Positions 23,807-32,073 of a stretch of DNA of 64,000 bases are shown in pieces. A program made the position numbers and the translations under genes. How positions within the stretch are numbered: the first letter of the stretch is position 1; each line of letters begins with the position of its first letter. This DNA comes from Aeromicrobium sp. Root236 (GTDB taxonomy: Bacteria > Actinomycetota > Actinomycetes > Propionibacteriales > Nocardioidaceae), in assembly GCF_001428805.1 (NCBI RefSeq), contig NZ_LMIS01000001.1:1300529-1364528 (forward strand), read 5' to 3'. Under the pieces are notes generated by a model. It had not been told where the DNA came from, ran no database searches, and saw only the letters and a list, made by a program, of their open reading frames with translations.

Positions 23807-24367
23807 ATGCCACCCATCGTCCACGGATTCGACTGGCCCGATCGGTTCGTGATCGGGACCGTCGGGGAGCCCGGGTCGCGTACGTTCTTCATGCAGGCCC
23901 GCGCGGGCTCGCGGATGGTCAGCGTCTCGCTCGAGAAGGACCAGTCCGCAGCCCTCGCCGAGCGCGTGGAGGAGGTCCTCGACGAGCTCATGGCGACGGA
24001 CGGCAACCCCTACAGCGTGCCGGCGCTGACCCCTGAGGGCCTCGTCGACAACGAGCCGCTGGAGCAGCCGATCGAGGAGCAGTTCCGCGCCGGCGTCATG
24101 AGCCTCGGCTGGGACCCCACCACCGCCCAGATCGTCATCGAGGCGTTCCCCATCATCGAGGTCGACGTCGACGAGCTCGAGGACGTCGAGGTCATCGAGG
24201 TCGAGCCGGAGGAGGCGTTCCTCGTACGCATCCCGGTCGGCACGGCCCGCGCGTTCGCCAAGCGGACCCGGGAGGTCGTCGGCGCCGGCCGGCCGATCTG
24301 CCCGTTGTGCCGGCTGCCCATGGACTCCGACGACCACATCTGCGAGCTGCCCGACGGGTTCCGGTGA
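23807..24367 (+). CDS. DUF3090 family protein
   Basis: A 186-residue protein of the DUF3090 family, recognised by its start (IVHGFDWPDRFVIGTVGEPG), by FFMQARAG and by a C-terminal zinc ribbon CPLCRLPMDSDDHIC. It has an acidic middle (DVDELEDVEVIEVEPEE). TAACAT (23794-23799) lies 7 nt before ATG 23807, which fixes the start and suggests leaderless expression. It is coupled to the next gene by GTGA overlap. Function is not known; the family occurs beside mycothiol biosynthesis genes. Confidence 0.9.
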   Translation: MPPIVHGFDWPDRFVIGTVGEPGSRTFFMQARAGSRMVSVSLEKDQSAALAERVEEVLDELMATDGNPYSVPALTPEGLVDNEPLEQPIEEQFRAGVMSLGWDPTTAQIVIEAFPIIEVDVDELEDVEVIEVEPEEAFLVRIPVGTARAFAKRTREVVGAGRPICPLCRLPMDSDDHICELPDGFR

Positions 24368-25134
24368 CGATCGCGGCCGAGCTCGTCGAGGGCGACCTCG
24401 AGCTGTCGAGCCGGATCCTGTCGGCCTCCAACGCCACGTTCCTCGCGAGCATCGGCGACGTCAGCGTCGTCTACAAGCCGATCGCCGGCGAGCGTCCGCT
24501 GTGGGACTTCCCCGACGGCAACCTCGCGCACCGTGAGGTCGCGGCCTACGCCGTGTCGGAGGCGTTCGGCTGGAACATCGCACCGCCCACCTGGCTCCGC
24601 GACGGCCCGCTCGGCCCTGGGATGGTGCAGCTGTGGCAGGACACCGACCCTGCGCAGGAGGCCGTCACGCTCGTCGCGACCGACGGCATGCCCGAGCAGG
24701 GCTGGTGCCACGTGTTCGACGGCCTCGACGAGCGCGACCGGCCGGTGTCGCTGATCCACGAGGACTCCGCCGCGCTGCGCCGCATGGCGGTGTTCGACAT
24801 CGTCGTCAACAACGCCGACCGCAAGGGCGGCCACGTCCTCGAGATGGCCGACGGCCGCCGGCACGGCGTCGACCACGGCCTCACGTTCCACACCGACCAC
24901 AAGCTGCGCACGGTGCTGTGGGGCTGGCTCGGCCAGGACCTCACGGCCGAGGAGCTCGACGGCGTCACGCGCGTACGCTCAGCGCTGACCGGCGACCTCG
25001 GCGAGACGCTCGCGGCGCTCCTCACCGATGCCGAGATCGCCGTGCTCGCCGGCCGCTGTGACGCCCTGCTGCGCAAGGGCCAGTTCCCCGCCCCCCGCGG
25101 TGACATGCCCGCGATCCCCTGGCCGCCGTTCTGA
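24364..25134 (+). CDS. SCO1664 family protein (PI3/4-kinase-like fold)
   Basis: A 256-residue protein starting at GTG 24364, overlapping the DUF3090 stop by 4 nt. Motifs include VVYKPIAGERPLWDFPDG (nucleotide-binding Lys), VNNADRKGGHVL and GVDHGLTFH (Asp/Asn and His-Gly of a kinase-like active site), ending DMPAIPWPPF. It is the third gene of the conserved trio; in mycobacteria and streptomycetes mshC (mycothiol ligase) lies next to it. No mshC follows here. Activity is unproven. Confidence 0.9.
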   Translation: MTIAAELVEGDLELSSRILSASNATFLASIGDVSVVYKPIAGERPLWDFPDGNLAHREVAAYAVSEAFGWNIAPPTWLRDGPLGPGMVQLWQDTDPAQEAVTLVATDGMPEQGWCHVFDGLDERDRPVSLIHEDSAALRRMAVFDIVVNNADRKGGHVLEMADGRRHGVDHGLTFHTDHKLRTVLWGWLGQDLTAEELDGVTRVRSALTGDLGETLAALLTDAEIAVLAGRCDALLRKGQFPAPRGDMPAIPWPPF

Positions 25135-25178
25135 CGCGAGCTCCTCGAGCAGGGCGCGGGCCCGTCCCGGGTGGCACA

Positions 25179-25784
25179 TCAGCGAGCCGCTTCCCAGGTG
25201 AACCCGTCGGGGTCGGTGAACGATCCGGCGTCGCCGCCGATCGCGAACCGGTGTGAGCCCGACCCCGCAGTCGGCACCCCGGCGTCCTTGGCCAGCGCAG
25301 CGCGCCCGTAGAGCGCGAGCTTGATCGGGGCGGTCTCCAGCTCGACGTACTTGCTGCCGTAGCTCTTGCCGACGCTCAGGCCCTTGTCGACGTAGAACTG
25401 CTTGGTCGCCTTGACGTCGTCGACACCGAGCAGGAGCACGACGTCGTCGATGTCGCGCGTGGCCGGGCCGGAGTCCTTCTTGGACGACGACGCGATCTTC
25501 CAGATCGTCCCGTCGGGTGCCTGCACGACACCGCCGTAGCCCCAGAAGGACTTGGCGGGTGCCTTGAGCACCGAGGCACCGGCTGCGACGGCGGCGTCGG
25601 CCAGCGCGTTGGCGTTGGCGGGCTGGGACACCAGCAGGGACATCGTGAATCCCCGGAACCCGTCGGTCGGCGCGTCTGACGCGCGCAGCTGCACGCGGGA
25701 GCCGAGCCCGAAGGCGGTGTCGTAGAACGTGGCGGCGGCCGTGGGATCGGCCACCTCGAGCGTGATGTTGTCGATGGTTGTCAT
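25179..25784 (-). CDS. Two-domain VOC family protein
   Basis: A 201-residue protein with two glyoxalase-fold modules: DNITLEVADPTAAATFYDTAFGL with GGVVQAPDGTIWKI, and DDVVLLLGVDDVKATKQFYVDKG with GSFTDPDGFTWEAAR. ATG 25784 is chosen because TAGCGT (complement of 25792-25797) is 7 nt upstream, a leaderless arrangement; a GTG at 25793 is less likely. Metal ligands are weak. Function unknown, possibly a lyase or binding protein. Confidence 0.88.
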   Translation of the reverse strand: MTTIDNITLEVADPTAAATFYDTAFGLGSRVQLRASDAPTDGFRGFTMSLLVSQPANANALADAAVAAGASVLKAPAKSFWGYGGVVQAPDGTIWKIASSSKKDSGPATRDIDDVVLLLGVDDVKATKQFYVDKGLSVGKSYGSKYVELETAPIKLALYGRAALAKDAGVPTAGSGSHRFAIGGDAGSFTDPDGFTWEAAR

Positions 25785-25849
25785 GCGAATCACGCTAGGT
25801 GCGCACGCCCGTCGGGCGCTTCTCGATTCCTGATCGTCTGCGACTCAGG

Positions 25850-25877
25850 GCACCCCTCAGGGTGACCTCAGGGGTGC
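25850..25877. repeat. Inverted repeat before the ABC operon
   Basis: GCACCCCTCAGG (25850-25861) and CCTCAGGGGTGC (25866-25877) match in 11 of 12 positions with a 4-nt GTGA centre. It lies 66 nt before the ABC ATPase gene and about the same distance from the divergent VOC gene. Either an operator or an RNA hairpin. Confidence 0.5.
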
Positions 25878-25942
25878 GTGGGGGCTGCGAGTCGCGGTTT
25901 CCCCGATGTGCCGGAGGGCCCCTCGCACCGACAGTTGACCCC

Positions 25943-26866
25943 ATGATCACAGTCGATTCCCTCACCAAGACGTACGGCGGCTTCACGGCCGTCGACGACG
26001 TCACGTTCACCGCCCGGCCCGGCCGGGTCACGGGCTTCCTCGGCCCCAACGGCGCCGGCAAGTCCACCACGATGCGCGTCATGGTCGGCCTCACGCCCGC
26101 CACCTCGGGCCACGTCACCGTCTGCGGCCGCCAGTTCCGCGACCTGCCCAACCCGGGCCTCGAGGTCGGCGTCCTGCTCGACGCGTCGGCCCAGCACGCC
26201 GGCCGTACGGGCCGCGAGATCCTCACCGTCGCCCAGCGCACGATGGGCCTGCCCAAGTCGCGCGTCGACGAGATGATCGACCTGGTCAGCCTCACCCCGA
26301 GCGAGGCGGATCGCCGGGTGCGCGACTACTCCCTCGGCATGCGCCAGCGGCTCGGCATCGCCACCGCGCTGCTCGGCCAGCCCGAGGTCCTGATCCTCGA
26401 CGAGCCCGCCAACGGTCTCGACCCCGCCGGCATCCGCTGGATGCGCGACCTGCTCCGCGGCTACGCCAACCAGGGCGCGACCGTCCTGCTGTCGTCGCAC
26501 CTGCTGCACGAGATCGAGGTCGTCGCGGACGACCTGGTCGTCATCGGCAACGGTCGGATCGTCGCCCAGGGCGCCAAGTCCGACCTGCTCGCCACCGCGG
26601 GCACCCTCGTGCGTACGCCCGACGTCACGGCTCTCGCGCAGGCGTTGACCGTCAGCGGCGTGCCGTTCTCCAAGAGCGCGGCGACCGGCGGCGACGACGT
26701 CCTCCGGGTCGAGGCCGACACCGACGTCGTCGGCCGCGTCGCCCTCGAGGCACGCGTCCTGCTCCTCGAGCTGCGCCCCGCCGAGGGCGCCGGGCTCGAG
26801 GAGATGTTCCTCGAGCTCACCTCAGACACCCAGCGCGAGACCGTCACCGAAGGAGCAGCAGCATGA
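25943..26866 (+). CDS. ABC transporter ATP-binding protein
   Basis: A 307-residue ABC ATPase of the drug/antibiotic export type (DrrA/BcrA-like). Walker A GPNGAGKSTTM, signature YSLGMRQRLG, Walker B VLILDEPANGLDP, switch His in SSHLLHEIE. The last ~90 residues form the extra domain seen in this class (VEADTDVVGRVALEARV). It overlaps the permease gene by 4 nt (ATGA) and the two make a half-transporter operon. Substrate unknown; export of an antibiotic, peptide or lipid is the family role. Confidence 0.94.
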   Translation: MITVDSLTKTYGGFTAVDDVTFTARPGRVTGFLGPNGAGKSTTMRVMVGLTPATSGHVTVCGRQFRDLPNPGLEVGVLLDASAQHAGRTGREILTVAQRTMGLPKSRVDEMIDLVSLTPSEADRRVRDYSLGMRQRLGIATALLGQPEVLILDEPANGLDPAGIRWMRDLLRGYANQGATVLLSSHLLHEIEVVADDLVVIGNGRIVAQGAKSDLLATAGTLVRTPDVTALAQALTVSGVPFSKSAATGGDDVLRVEADTDVVGRVALEARVLLLELRPAEGAGLEEMFLELTSDTQRETVTEGAAA

Positions 26867-27678
26867 GCACGATCACCGCCGCGACCCCCGGCACCGCCAC
26901 CGTCGCGCAGGCCGAACGACGTGAACCGGCACCCATCCCGTTCACGCGACTCCTGTCCGTCGAGCTCCGCAAGTGCTTCAACACGCGGGCCGGCTTCTGG
27001 TTGATGGCCAGCATCGGCATCGCCTCCCTGCTGGCCACCATCGCGGTGCTGCTGTGGGCCCCGGACTCCGAGCTCACCTACTCGACGTTCGCCACGGCGA
27101 TCGGCTTCCCGATGGCGATCATCCTGCCGATGGTCGCGGTGCTGTCGGTGACCAGCGAGTGGAGCCAGCGCAGCGGGCTCACCTCGTTCACGCTCGTGCC
27201 CAACCGCAGCAAGGTCATCGCGGCCAAGGCCGGCGTGACCGTCGGCATCAGCGTCGTGTCGATGCTGCTGGCCATGGCGATCGGCGTGGTCGGCACCCTT
27301 GTCGGCTCGGCGATCCTCGGCATCAGCCCCGTGTGGGACGCCGGCTTCGTCGACCTGGCGAACATCGTGCTCGCCCAGGTCCTGGGCATGCTCGTCGGCT
27401 TCATGCTCGGTGTCGTGATCCGCAGCTCATCGGCAGCGATCGTCGCCTACTTCGTGTACTCGTTCGCCCTGACGGCGATCACCGAGGTGCTGGCGGCGAC
27501 GCAGGACTGGTTCGCCAACCTGCAGCCGTGGGTCGACTTCAACTACGCCCAGGGCGCACTGTTCAACGGCTCGTTGAACGGTGAGCAGTGGGCCAACCTC
27601 GCCGTCACCGGTGTCGTCTGGCTCGTCGCACCCCTGGCGTTCGGTCTCTGGTCGTTGATGCGGTCCGAGGTCAAGTAG
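26863..27678 (+). CDS. ABC-2 type permease
   Basis: A 271-residue membrane protein with a cytoplasmic N-terminus (~30 residues) and six hydrophobic segments (~48-68, ~85-105, ~128-150, ~165-190, ~198-215, ~240-260), the ABC-2 permease layout. LLSVELRKCFNTRAGFWLM and EWSQRSGLTSFTLVPNR are typical of actinobacterial DrrB-like or bacitracin-type permeases. Partner of the ATPase directly upstream. A strong 15-bp terminator follows. Confidence 0.92.
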   Translation: MSTITAATPGTATVAQAERREPAPIPFTRLLSVELRKCFNTRAGFWLMASIGIASLLATIAVLLWAPDSELTYSTFATAIGFPMAIILPMVAVLSVTSEWSQRSGLTSFTLVPNRSKVIAAKAGVTVGISVVSMLLAMAIGVVGTLVGSAILGISPVWDAGFVDLANIVLAQVLGMLVGFMLGVVIRSSSAAIVAYFVYSFALTAITEVLAATQDWFANLQPWVDFNYAQGALFNGSLNGEQWANLAVTGVVWLVAPLAFGLWSLMRSEVK

Positions 27679-27687
27679 CCACCCGAC

Positions 27688-27722
27688 GAAGCGCCCCTGA
27701 CCATCGCGGTCAGGGGCGCTTC
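27688..27722. terminator. Bidirectional hairpin terminator
   Basis: Perfect 15-bp stem GAAGCGCCCCTGACC / GGTCAGGGGCGCTTC with a 5-nt loop, between the convergent ABC permease and beta-propeller genes. Confidence 0.9.
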
Positions 27723-27733
27723 GACGTACGTCG

Positions 27734-28846
27734 TCAGGATCCGGCGCCGGCCGGGATGTAAATCTTGACCCCGGGCTCCCCCACGTTGACGTCGAGGATC
27801 GCGTGGTGCGCCGTCGCGCCGAGCGGCGCCTGGTTGGCGACCAGGATCCGGTTGCCCACGAACGTCGCGTTGGACGGCCCGTCGAACGCGATCGGCGAGC
27901 CGTTGTCGCCGAGCAGCGGGACCTTGGGGAAGCGCTCGACCTCCTTGCCCTTCCCGTCGAGCACGACGAGCTGCTGCATCAGGCCGGCGTTGCCGACGTA
28001 GATCCGGCCGGACTTGGCGAAGCTGAAGCCGTCCGGCAGCTCGGCGAGGCGACTCGTCCAGATCTTCGTCAGCGTGCCGGGGCGGCCCGTGCTGGTGATC
28101 GGCAGCTTGTAGAGCTTGCCCGACCCGACACTCAGCTCACCGAGCCCGAGCGACGTCTGCTGCATGACGTACAGCGCGTTGCGCTGCGGCGACAGGGCGA
28201 TGCCGGCGGTGCCGAACTCCAGTCCGTCGAGCCGCTTGTCGGTGAACCAGGGCTTGGGCGTGCCGCCGCCTGGCGGGACGCGCCAGATGACCGCCTGTGC
28301 GAAGTCCGTGACGTACAGCTCGCCCTTGGGTCCCCAGACAGAGTAGTTGGGGACGCCGGCGTGGTCGATGAGGTTGGGGCTGCAGGCGGCACCGGCCGGG
28401 GCCTTGGAGCAGACCGGCAGGTCGGGCAGCTTGGCGTACGTCGTGAAGCTGCCGGTGCTGAGGTTGAGCCGCAGGATCCGGGACGTCGACTTCTCCAGCA
28501 GGACGAGGCGGCCCTTCGCGTCGCTGATCGAGACCTGCACGCCGTGCGACTCGGCGAGGTCCTGGCCGGGCACGGTCCACGTGCGCAGCAACCTGCCGCC
28601 TGCGGACCACTCGAAGACCTTGGAGCGGATCGAGTCGCCGAGCAGGTTGGAGTAGGTGCCGGCGTAGATCTTGCCGTTCGGGTGGGCGTAGACGTTGGCC
28701 GGATAGCCGGGACTGCCGACCTTGGCGAAGACACGGGTGTCCCACCGCGGCCGCGACGTCTCGGCCGAGACCTGGGGCGCCGCCACGGCGAGAGCGACCA
28801 GCGCGGCTGCCAGCCCGACCAGCAGGCGTCGTCTGACGGCCGGCAT
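27734..28846 (-). CDS. Secreted beta-propeller protein, ScyD/ScyE-like
   Basis: A 370-residue protein with a Sec signal peptide (MPAVRRRLLVGLAAALVALAV...AQVSAE-type cut near residue 28) and repeated blades with NVYAHPNGKIYAGTYS, LYVTDFAQAVIWRV, GIALSPQRNALYVMQQ and FAKSGRIYVGNAG, as in SMP-30/NHL-type or ScyD/ScyE propellers. It is last in the operon; its ATG overlaps the amine oxidase stop by 1 nt. Such proteins bind or hydrolyse sugars and lactones or act as scaffolds. Extracellular or cell-surface location is likely. Confidence 0.82.
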   Translation of the reverse strand: MPAVRRRLLVGLAAALVALAVAAPQVSAETSRPRWDTRVFAKVGSPGYPANVYAHPNGKIYAGTYSNLLGDSIRSKVFEWSAGGRLLRTWTVPGQDLAESHGVQVSISDAKGRLVLLEKSTSRILRLNLSTGSFTTYAKLPDLPVCSKAPAGAACSPNLIDHAGVPNYSVWGPKGELYVTDFAQAVIWRVPPGGGTPKPWFTDKRLDGLEFGTAGIALSPQRNALYVMQQTSLGLGELSVGSGKLYKLPITSTGRPGTLTKIWTSRLAELPDGFSFAKSGRIYVGNAGLMQQLVVLDGKGKEVERFPKVPLLGDNGSPIAFDGPSNATFVGNRILVANQAPLGATAHHAILDVNVGEPGVKIYIPAGAGS

Positions 28847-30354
28847 CAGAGCAGCTCCAGCACTTCGTGCGACGCCCGCTCGCCGGCGCGCACCGCCCCG
28901 TCCATGAAGCCGGCCCAGTACGTCGACGTCTCGGTGCCCGCCCAGTGCACGCGGCGGAACGGCGTGCGGATCGTGTCGCCGTACGCCGTCAGTGCTCCGG
29001 GCACCTGGACGGCGACCGGCCCGCCCGTCGACCACGGCTCGTGGGTCCAGTCGTGCTCGGTGTACTCGATCGGGTTGAGCGCCTCGGGCCCGAGCAGCTT
29101 CGCGAACCCCTCGAGGACCGCCTTGCGCCGCTCGGCGAGCGACAGGTTGCCGTACGTGTTCCAGTTGGAGCCGCCGACGAACGCCAGCATGACGCCGACC
29201 GACCCGTCCGCCGGGCTGTTGTCGAAGCAGACGCGGACCGCACCGCTGTCGGACAAGCCGTAGCCCGACAGGCCGTTGTCGCGCCAGAACGGCTTGGCGT
29301 AGACCGCGTCGCACTTCATCAGCGCGCCCATGGGCATCCGCTGCAGGAGCTGCCGCCGGCGGGGCGGGAGCTGCGGCGACCACTCGATGCCGAGCACCAG
29401 CGGCGGCGGGCACGCGACGATGACCCGCTTGGCCCGCACCGTGCCGCGGTCGCTCTTGACCGTCACGTATCCGGTGCTCTGGGTGATCTTGCGGACCGGG
29501 GCGTTGAGCGCGACGGCCTTGCCGAGCTTGGCGGCGAGCCGCAGCGGGACGATCTGGCTGCCGAGGACGAACCGCGAGTCCTGCGCGCCGCCGGCGGTGG
29601 CCGACGAACGCTCGAACGTCCCGACGTTCTGCTCGTTGCCGGCACCGGCGATGTACCAGAGGAAGAACAGCATCGAGACGTCGAGGCCGTCGGACCCGAA
29701 CGTCGGCTGCAGGTAGCTGAGGAACAGCCGGCGCACCTGCGGCAGCACCGAGTTCTGCCGCAGCCACGTGTCGACCGAGATGCTGTCGAGCGTGTGCGCG
29801 TCCTTGCGGGTCCACGGCGCGTCGATCGGCGTCTCGGCGGCCATCGAGTCGATGCGCGCCTGCAGGATCGCCGCGTCGGCCAGGATCAGGATGTCCGGCG
29901 GCACCGTGCCGGTGAACTTCTTGGGCGGCTGACCGCTGGCGGAGTAGACGTTCTTGCCGGCGACGTACTCCTTGAACGTCGTCGCGCCGACCTCCTTGGC
30001 CAGCTTGAGGATGTGGTCCTGCGTCGGGCCCACGAACGCTCCACCGACCTCGATGACCGAGCCGCCCGACAACGTGTGGTTGAGGACGCGCCCGCCGACC
30101 CGGTCGCGCGCCTCGAGCACGAGCACGGACTTGCCGGCGGCCTTGACCTTGCGCGCCGCGACGAGCCCGGAGAGCCCGCCGCCGACCACCACGACGTCGA
30201 CCGAGGTGGGCAACGTGCCCTCGGTTGTCGCGGCCTCCGCCCCTGATCCGAGCTTGATGCCCGACGCGGCGACCATGCCGCCGATCGTCAGCCCGCGGAG
30301 GACCGTGCGCCGGCTGGGCGCGCCCGCGCTGCTGGGAGTGATGTCGTCAGTCAT
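28846..30354 (-). CDS. Flavin monoamine oxidase family protein, Tat-exported
   Basis: A 502-residue FAD amine oxidase. The start ATG 30354 gives a twin-arginine leader (SRRTVLRGLTIGGMVAASG), so the folded flavoprotein is exported. FAD motifs are VVVVGGGLSGLVAARKVKAAG, EARDRVGGRV and the C-terminal RVHWAGTETSTYWAGFMDGA; the substrate cage includes WSPQLPPRR. Members oxidise primary or polyamines to aldehyde, ammonia and H2O2. It lies 37 nt after the PfkB kinase gene in a four-gene operon ending with the secreted propeller. The substrate is unknown. Confidence 0.92.
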   Translation of the reverse strand: MTDDITPSSAGAPSRRTVLRGLTIGGMVAASGIKLGSGAEAATTEGTLPTSVDVVVVGGGLSGLVAARKVKAAGKSVLVLEARDRVGGRVLNHTLSGGSVIEVGGAFVGPTQDHILKLAKEVGATTFKEYVAGKNVYSASGQPPKKFTGTVPPDILILADAAILQARIDSMAAETPIDAPWTRKDAHTLDSISVDTWLRQNSVLPQVRRLFLSYLQPTFGSDGLDVSMLFFLWYIAGAGNEQNVGTFERSSATAGGAQDSRFVLGSQIVPLRLAAKLGKAVALNAPVRKITQSTGYVTVKSDRGTVRAKRVIVACPPPLVLGIEWSPQLPPRRRQLLQRMPMGALMKCDAVYAKPFWRDNGLSGYGLSDSGAVRVCFDNSPADGSVGVMLAFVGGSNWNTYGNLSLAERRKAVLEGFAKLLGPEALNPIEYTEHDWTHEPWSTGGPVAVQVPGALTAYGDTIRTPFRRVHWAGTETSTYWAGFMDGAVRAGERASHEVLELL

Positions 30355-30391
30355 GCGGTGGGCCTGTCTGCTCGGGAGTGAGGGGTGAGGG

Positions 30392-31336
30392 TCAGCTGGT
30401 GGCGAGCTCGCCGTGCGTGAGCTCGAGGGCTGCGGCGAGGTCGAAGTCGCCGTGATCGCTGCCGAGCCCGCCGGCGACGAGGCCGGCCGTGGCACAGCCG
30501 AGGGTCGCCGCCTCGACGGGCGTACGGCCGAGGGACAGCCCGCGAAGGAAGCCGGCGGAGAACGCGTCGCCGCAACCAGTCGTGTCGACGACCTCCACGG
30601 CGAAGGCCGGGACCCGGGTCTCCGACGCGCCGTCGACCACGAGGGCGCCGTCGGCACCGGCCGTCGCGGCGACGCAGCCGGCGCCGAGCTCGATCAGCTT
30701 GCGGCAGCCTTCGGCGAGATCAGTGGTGTCGGTGAATCCCAGGACCTGCTCGTCGTTGGGCAGCACGTAGTCGAGGTGCGGCAGCGCCGGCGCGATCCAG
30801 TCGAGCAGTCCTGGCTCGCCGGGCGCCAGGAAGTCGGCCGACGTGACGACGCCGTGCTCCTGCGCGAACGCGAGGATCTTGGCCGCTGCCTCGCCGCCCA
30901 TGAACTCCGGGCCGCCGAGGTGCAGGTGGGTCGCCGACGCGATGGCGTCCCAGGGCGCGTCGTCCGGGCCGTACGTGCCGTTGGCACCAACGACGTGGAA
31001 CGCCGGGCGGGAGCCGTCGGGGCGGATCGGCAGCACGCTGGACGAGGTCTGCTCGCCGTCACGGCGTACGAGGAGCGAGGTGTCGACACCGTCGCGCTGC
31101 AGCAGCGTCAGCAGGAGGTCGCCGATGGGGTCGGTGCCGATCGCGCCAGCGCTGTGGACCGTGGCTCCGAGCTTGGCCAGCGTGAGCGCCGTGCCGCCGG
31201 CCGAGCCTGCCGCCGTCATCTTGATCTGGTCGACCAGCTGGCCGCCCTGCCCCTCGGGGATCTCCTCGACGGGGCGGACCAGCACGTCGAGGACGTGCAC
31301 GCCCATCGCGATCACGGTCATGTCGTTGTCGGTCAT
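30392..31336 (-). CDS. PfkB/ribokinase family carbohydrate kinase
   Basis: A 314-residue sugar or nucleoside kinase starting at ATG 31336. N-terminal signature MTAAGSAGGTALTLAKLGA (PfkB signature 1), catalytic VDTTGCGDAFSAGFLRGL (signature 2 with Asp base and anion hole). It phosphorylates a hydroxyl of a sugar-like compound with ATP. Start overlaps the aldolase stop by 4 nt (ATGA), so aldolase and kinase probably act in sequence: phosphorylation followed by retro-aldol cleavage. The sugar is not known. Confidence 0.92.
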   Translation of the reverse strand: MTDNDMTVIAMGVHVLDVLVRPVEEIPEGQGGQLVDQIKMTAAGSAGGTALTLAKLGATVHSAGAIGTDPIGDLLLTLLQRDGVDTSLLVRRDGEQTSSSVLPIRPDGSRPAFHVVGANGTYGPDDAPWDAIASATHLHLGGPEFMGGEAAAKILAFAQEHGVVTSADFLAPGEPGLLDWIAPALPHLDYVLPNDEQVLGFTDTTDLAEGCRKLIELGAGCVAATAGADGALVVDGASETRVPAFAVEVVDTTGCGDAFSAGFLRGLSLGRTPVEAATLGCATAGLVAGGLGSDHGDFDLAAALELTHGELATS

Positions 31337-32016
31337 GCGGTGTCCTTGTCGTTGTCGTGGGCCGGGCGGCTGGTGCCGTAGCCGCGTTGGAGGGCTGCCT
31401 CGATGACGGCAGCCTGGGCGTCGCTGTCGAGGGCGCGCGGCGTGCCGATCGCCGCGGCGCGCCAGTAGACGGTGCACGCCCACTCGAGCAGGAGCGCGAG
31501 CTCGACCGCCTTGGCCAGATCGCCGGCGTGCGTGACGGCGCCGTGGTTGGCCATCAACGCGGCCGTACGCCCCTGCAGCGCGGCGTGCACGTGTACAGCG
31601 AGCTCAGGGGTGCCGAACGTGGCGTAGGGAGCGACGCGGACGTCGCCGCCGAGCAGCAGCATCTGGTAATGGACGCAGGGCAGCACGTCCACGACGCAGC
31701 CGACGGCCGTGGCCATCGGAGCATGCGTGTGCACGACGGCGCCGGCGGTGAAGTCGCGATAGATGCCGAGGTGGAGCTCGAGCTCGGAGGTCGGCGCCAG
31801 GTCCCCATGCACGACCTGGCCGGCGAGGTCGACGACCGAGACCTGCTCGGCCGTCATCGACTCGAACGCCGCACCCGTGGCGGTGATGGCAACGAGGTCG
31901 CCGACGCGGGCACTGACGTTGCCCGCCGTGCCGATGACGAGGCCGTCATCGGCGAGCCGGCGGCAGGCGGCGGCGATCTCGGCGCGCCGCTCGTCCACCT
32001 CCGGGGTGCTCTGCAT
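31333..32016 (-). CDS. Class II aldolase/adducin family protein
   Basis: A 227-residue zinc aldolase similar to L-fuculose- or rhamnulose-phosphate aldolases. Zinc and catalytic groups: TSELELHLGIY (Glu), GAVVHTHAPMATA (two His), and ANHGAVTHAGD (third His). Start ATG 32016 is chosen because TATCTT (complement of 32023-32028) is 6 nt upstream (leaderless), whereas ATG 32031 would lie in the operator. First gene of the operon, divergent from a TetR regulator. It would cleave a ketose/sugar phosphate. Confidence 0.9.
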   Translation of the reverse strand: MQSTPEVDERRAEIAAACRRLADDGLVIGTAGNVSARVGDLVAITATGAAFESMTAEQVSVVDLAGQVVHGDLAPTSELELHLGIYRDFTAGAVVHTHAPMATAVGCVVDVLPCVHYQMLLLGGDVRVAPYATFGTPELAVHVHAALQGRTAALMANHGAVTHAGDLAKAVELALLLEWACTVYWRAAAIGTPRALDSDAQAAVIEAALQRGYGTSRPAHDNDKDTA

Positions 32017-32027
32017 CCGTGTAAGAT

Positions 32028-32047
32028 ACATGAAGATGAATTCATGT
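32028..32047. promoter_or_regulatory. TetR operator between aldolase operon and its regulator
   Basis: ACATGAA (32028-32034) and TTCATGT (32041-32047) are perfect 7-bp arms with a 6-nt spacer. The site touches the -10 element of the aldolase gene and lies 27 nt before the tetR start, so one dimer could control both. Confidence 0.75.
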
Positions 32048-32073
32048 TCACTAGTTTGAGTTCGGAGATGTCG

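Noticed and set aside
24979..25179. 66-codon minus-strand frame at the end of the SCO1664-type gene
   Set aside because: Mostly antisense to that gene; the short unique part (25135-25178) shows no family and could not be identified as an mshC remnant.
28847..29815. N-terminal extension of the beta-propeller frame
   Set aside because: The frame is open upstream but this part is the out-of-frame shadow of the amine oxidase; the signal peptide at 28846 marks the true start.
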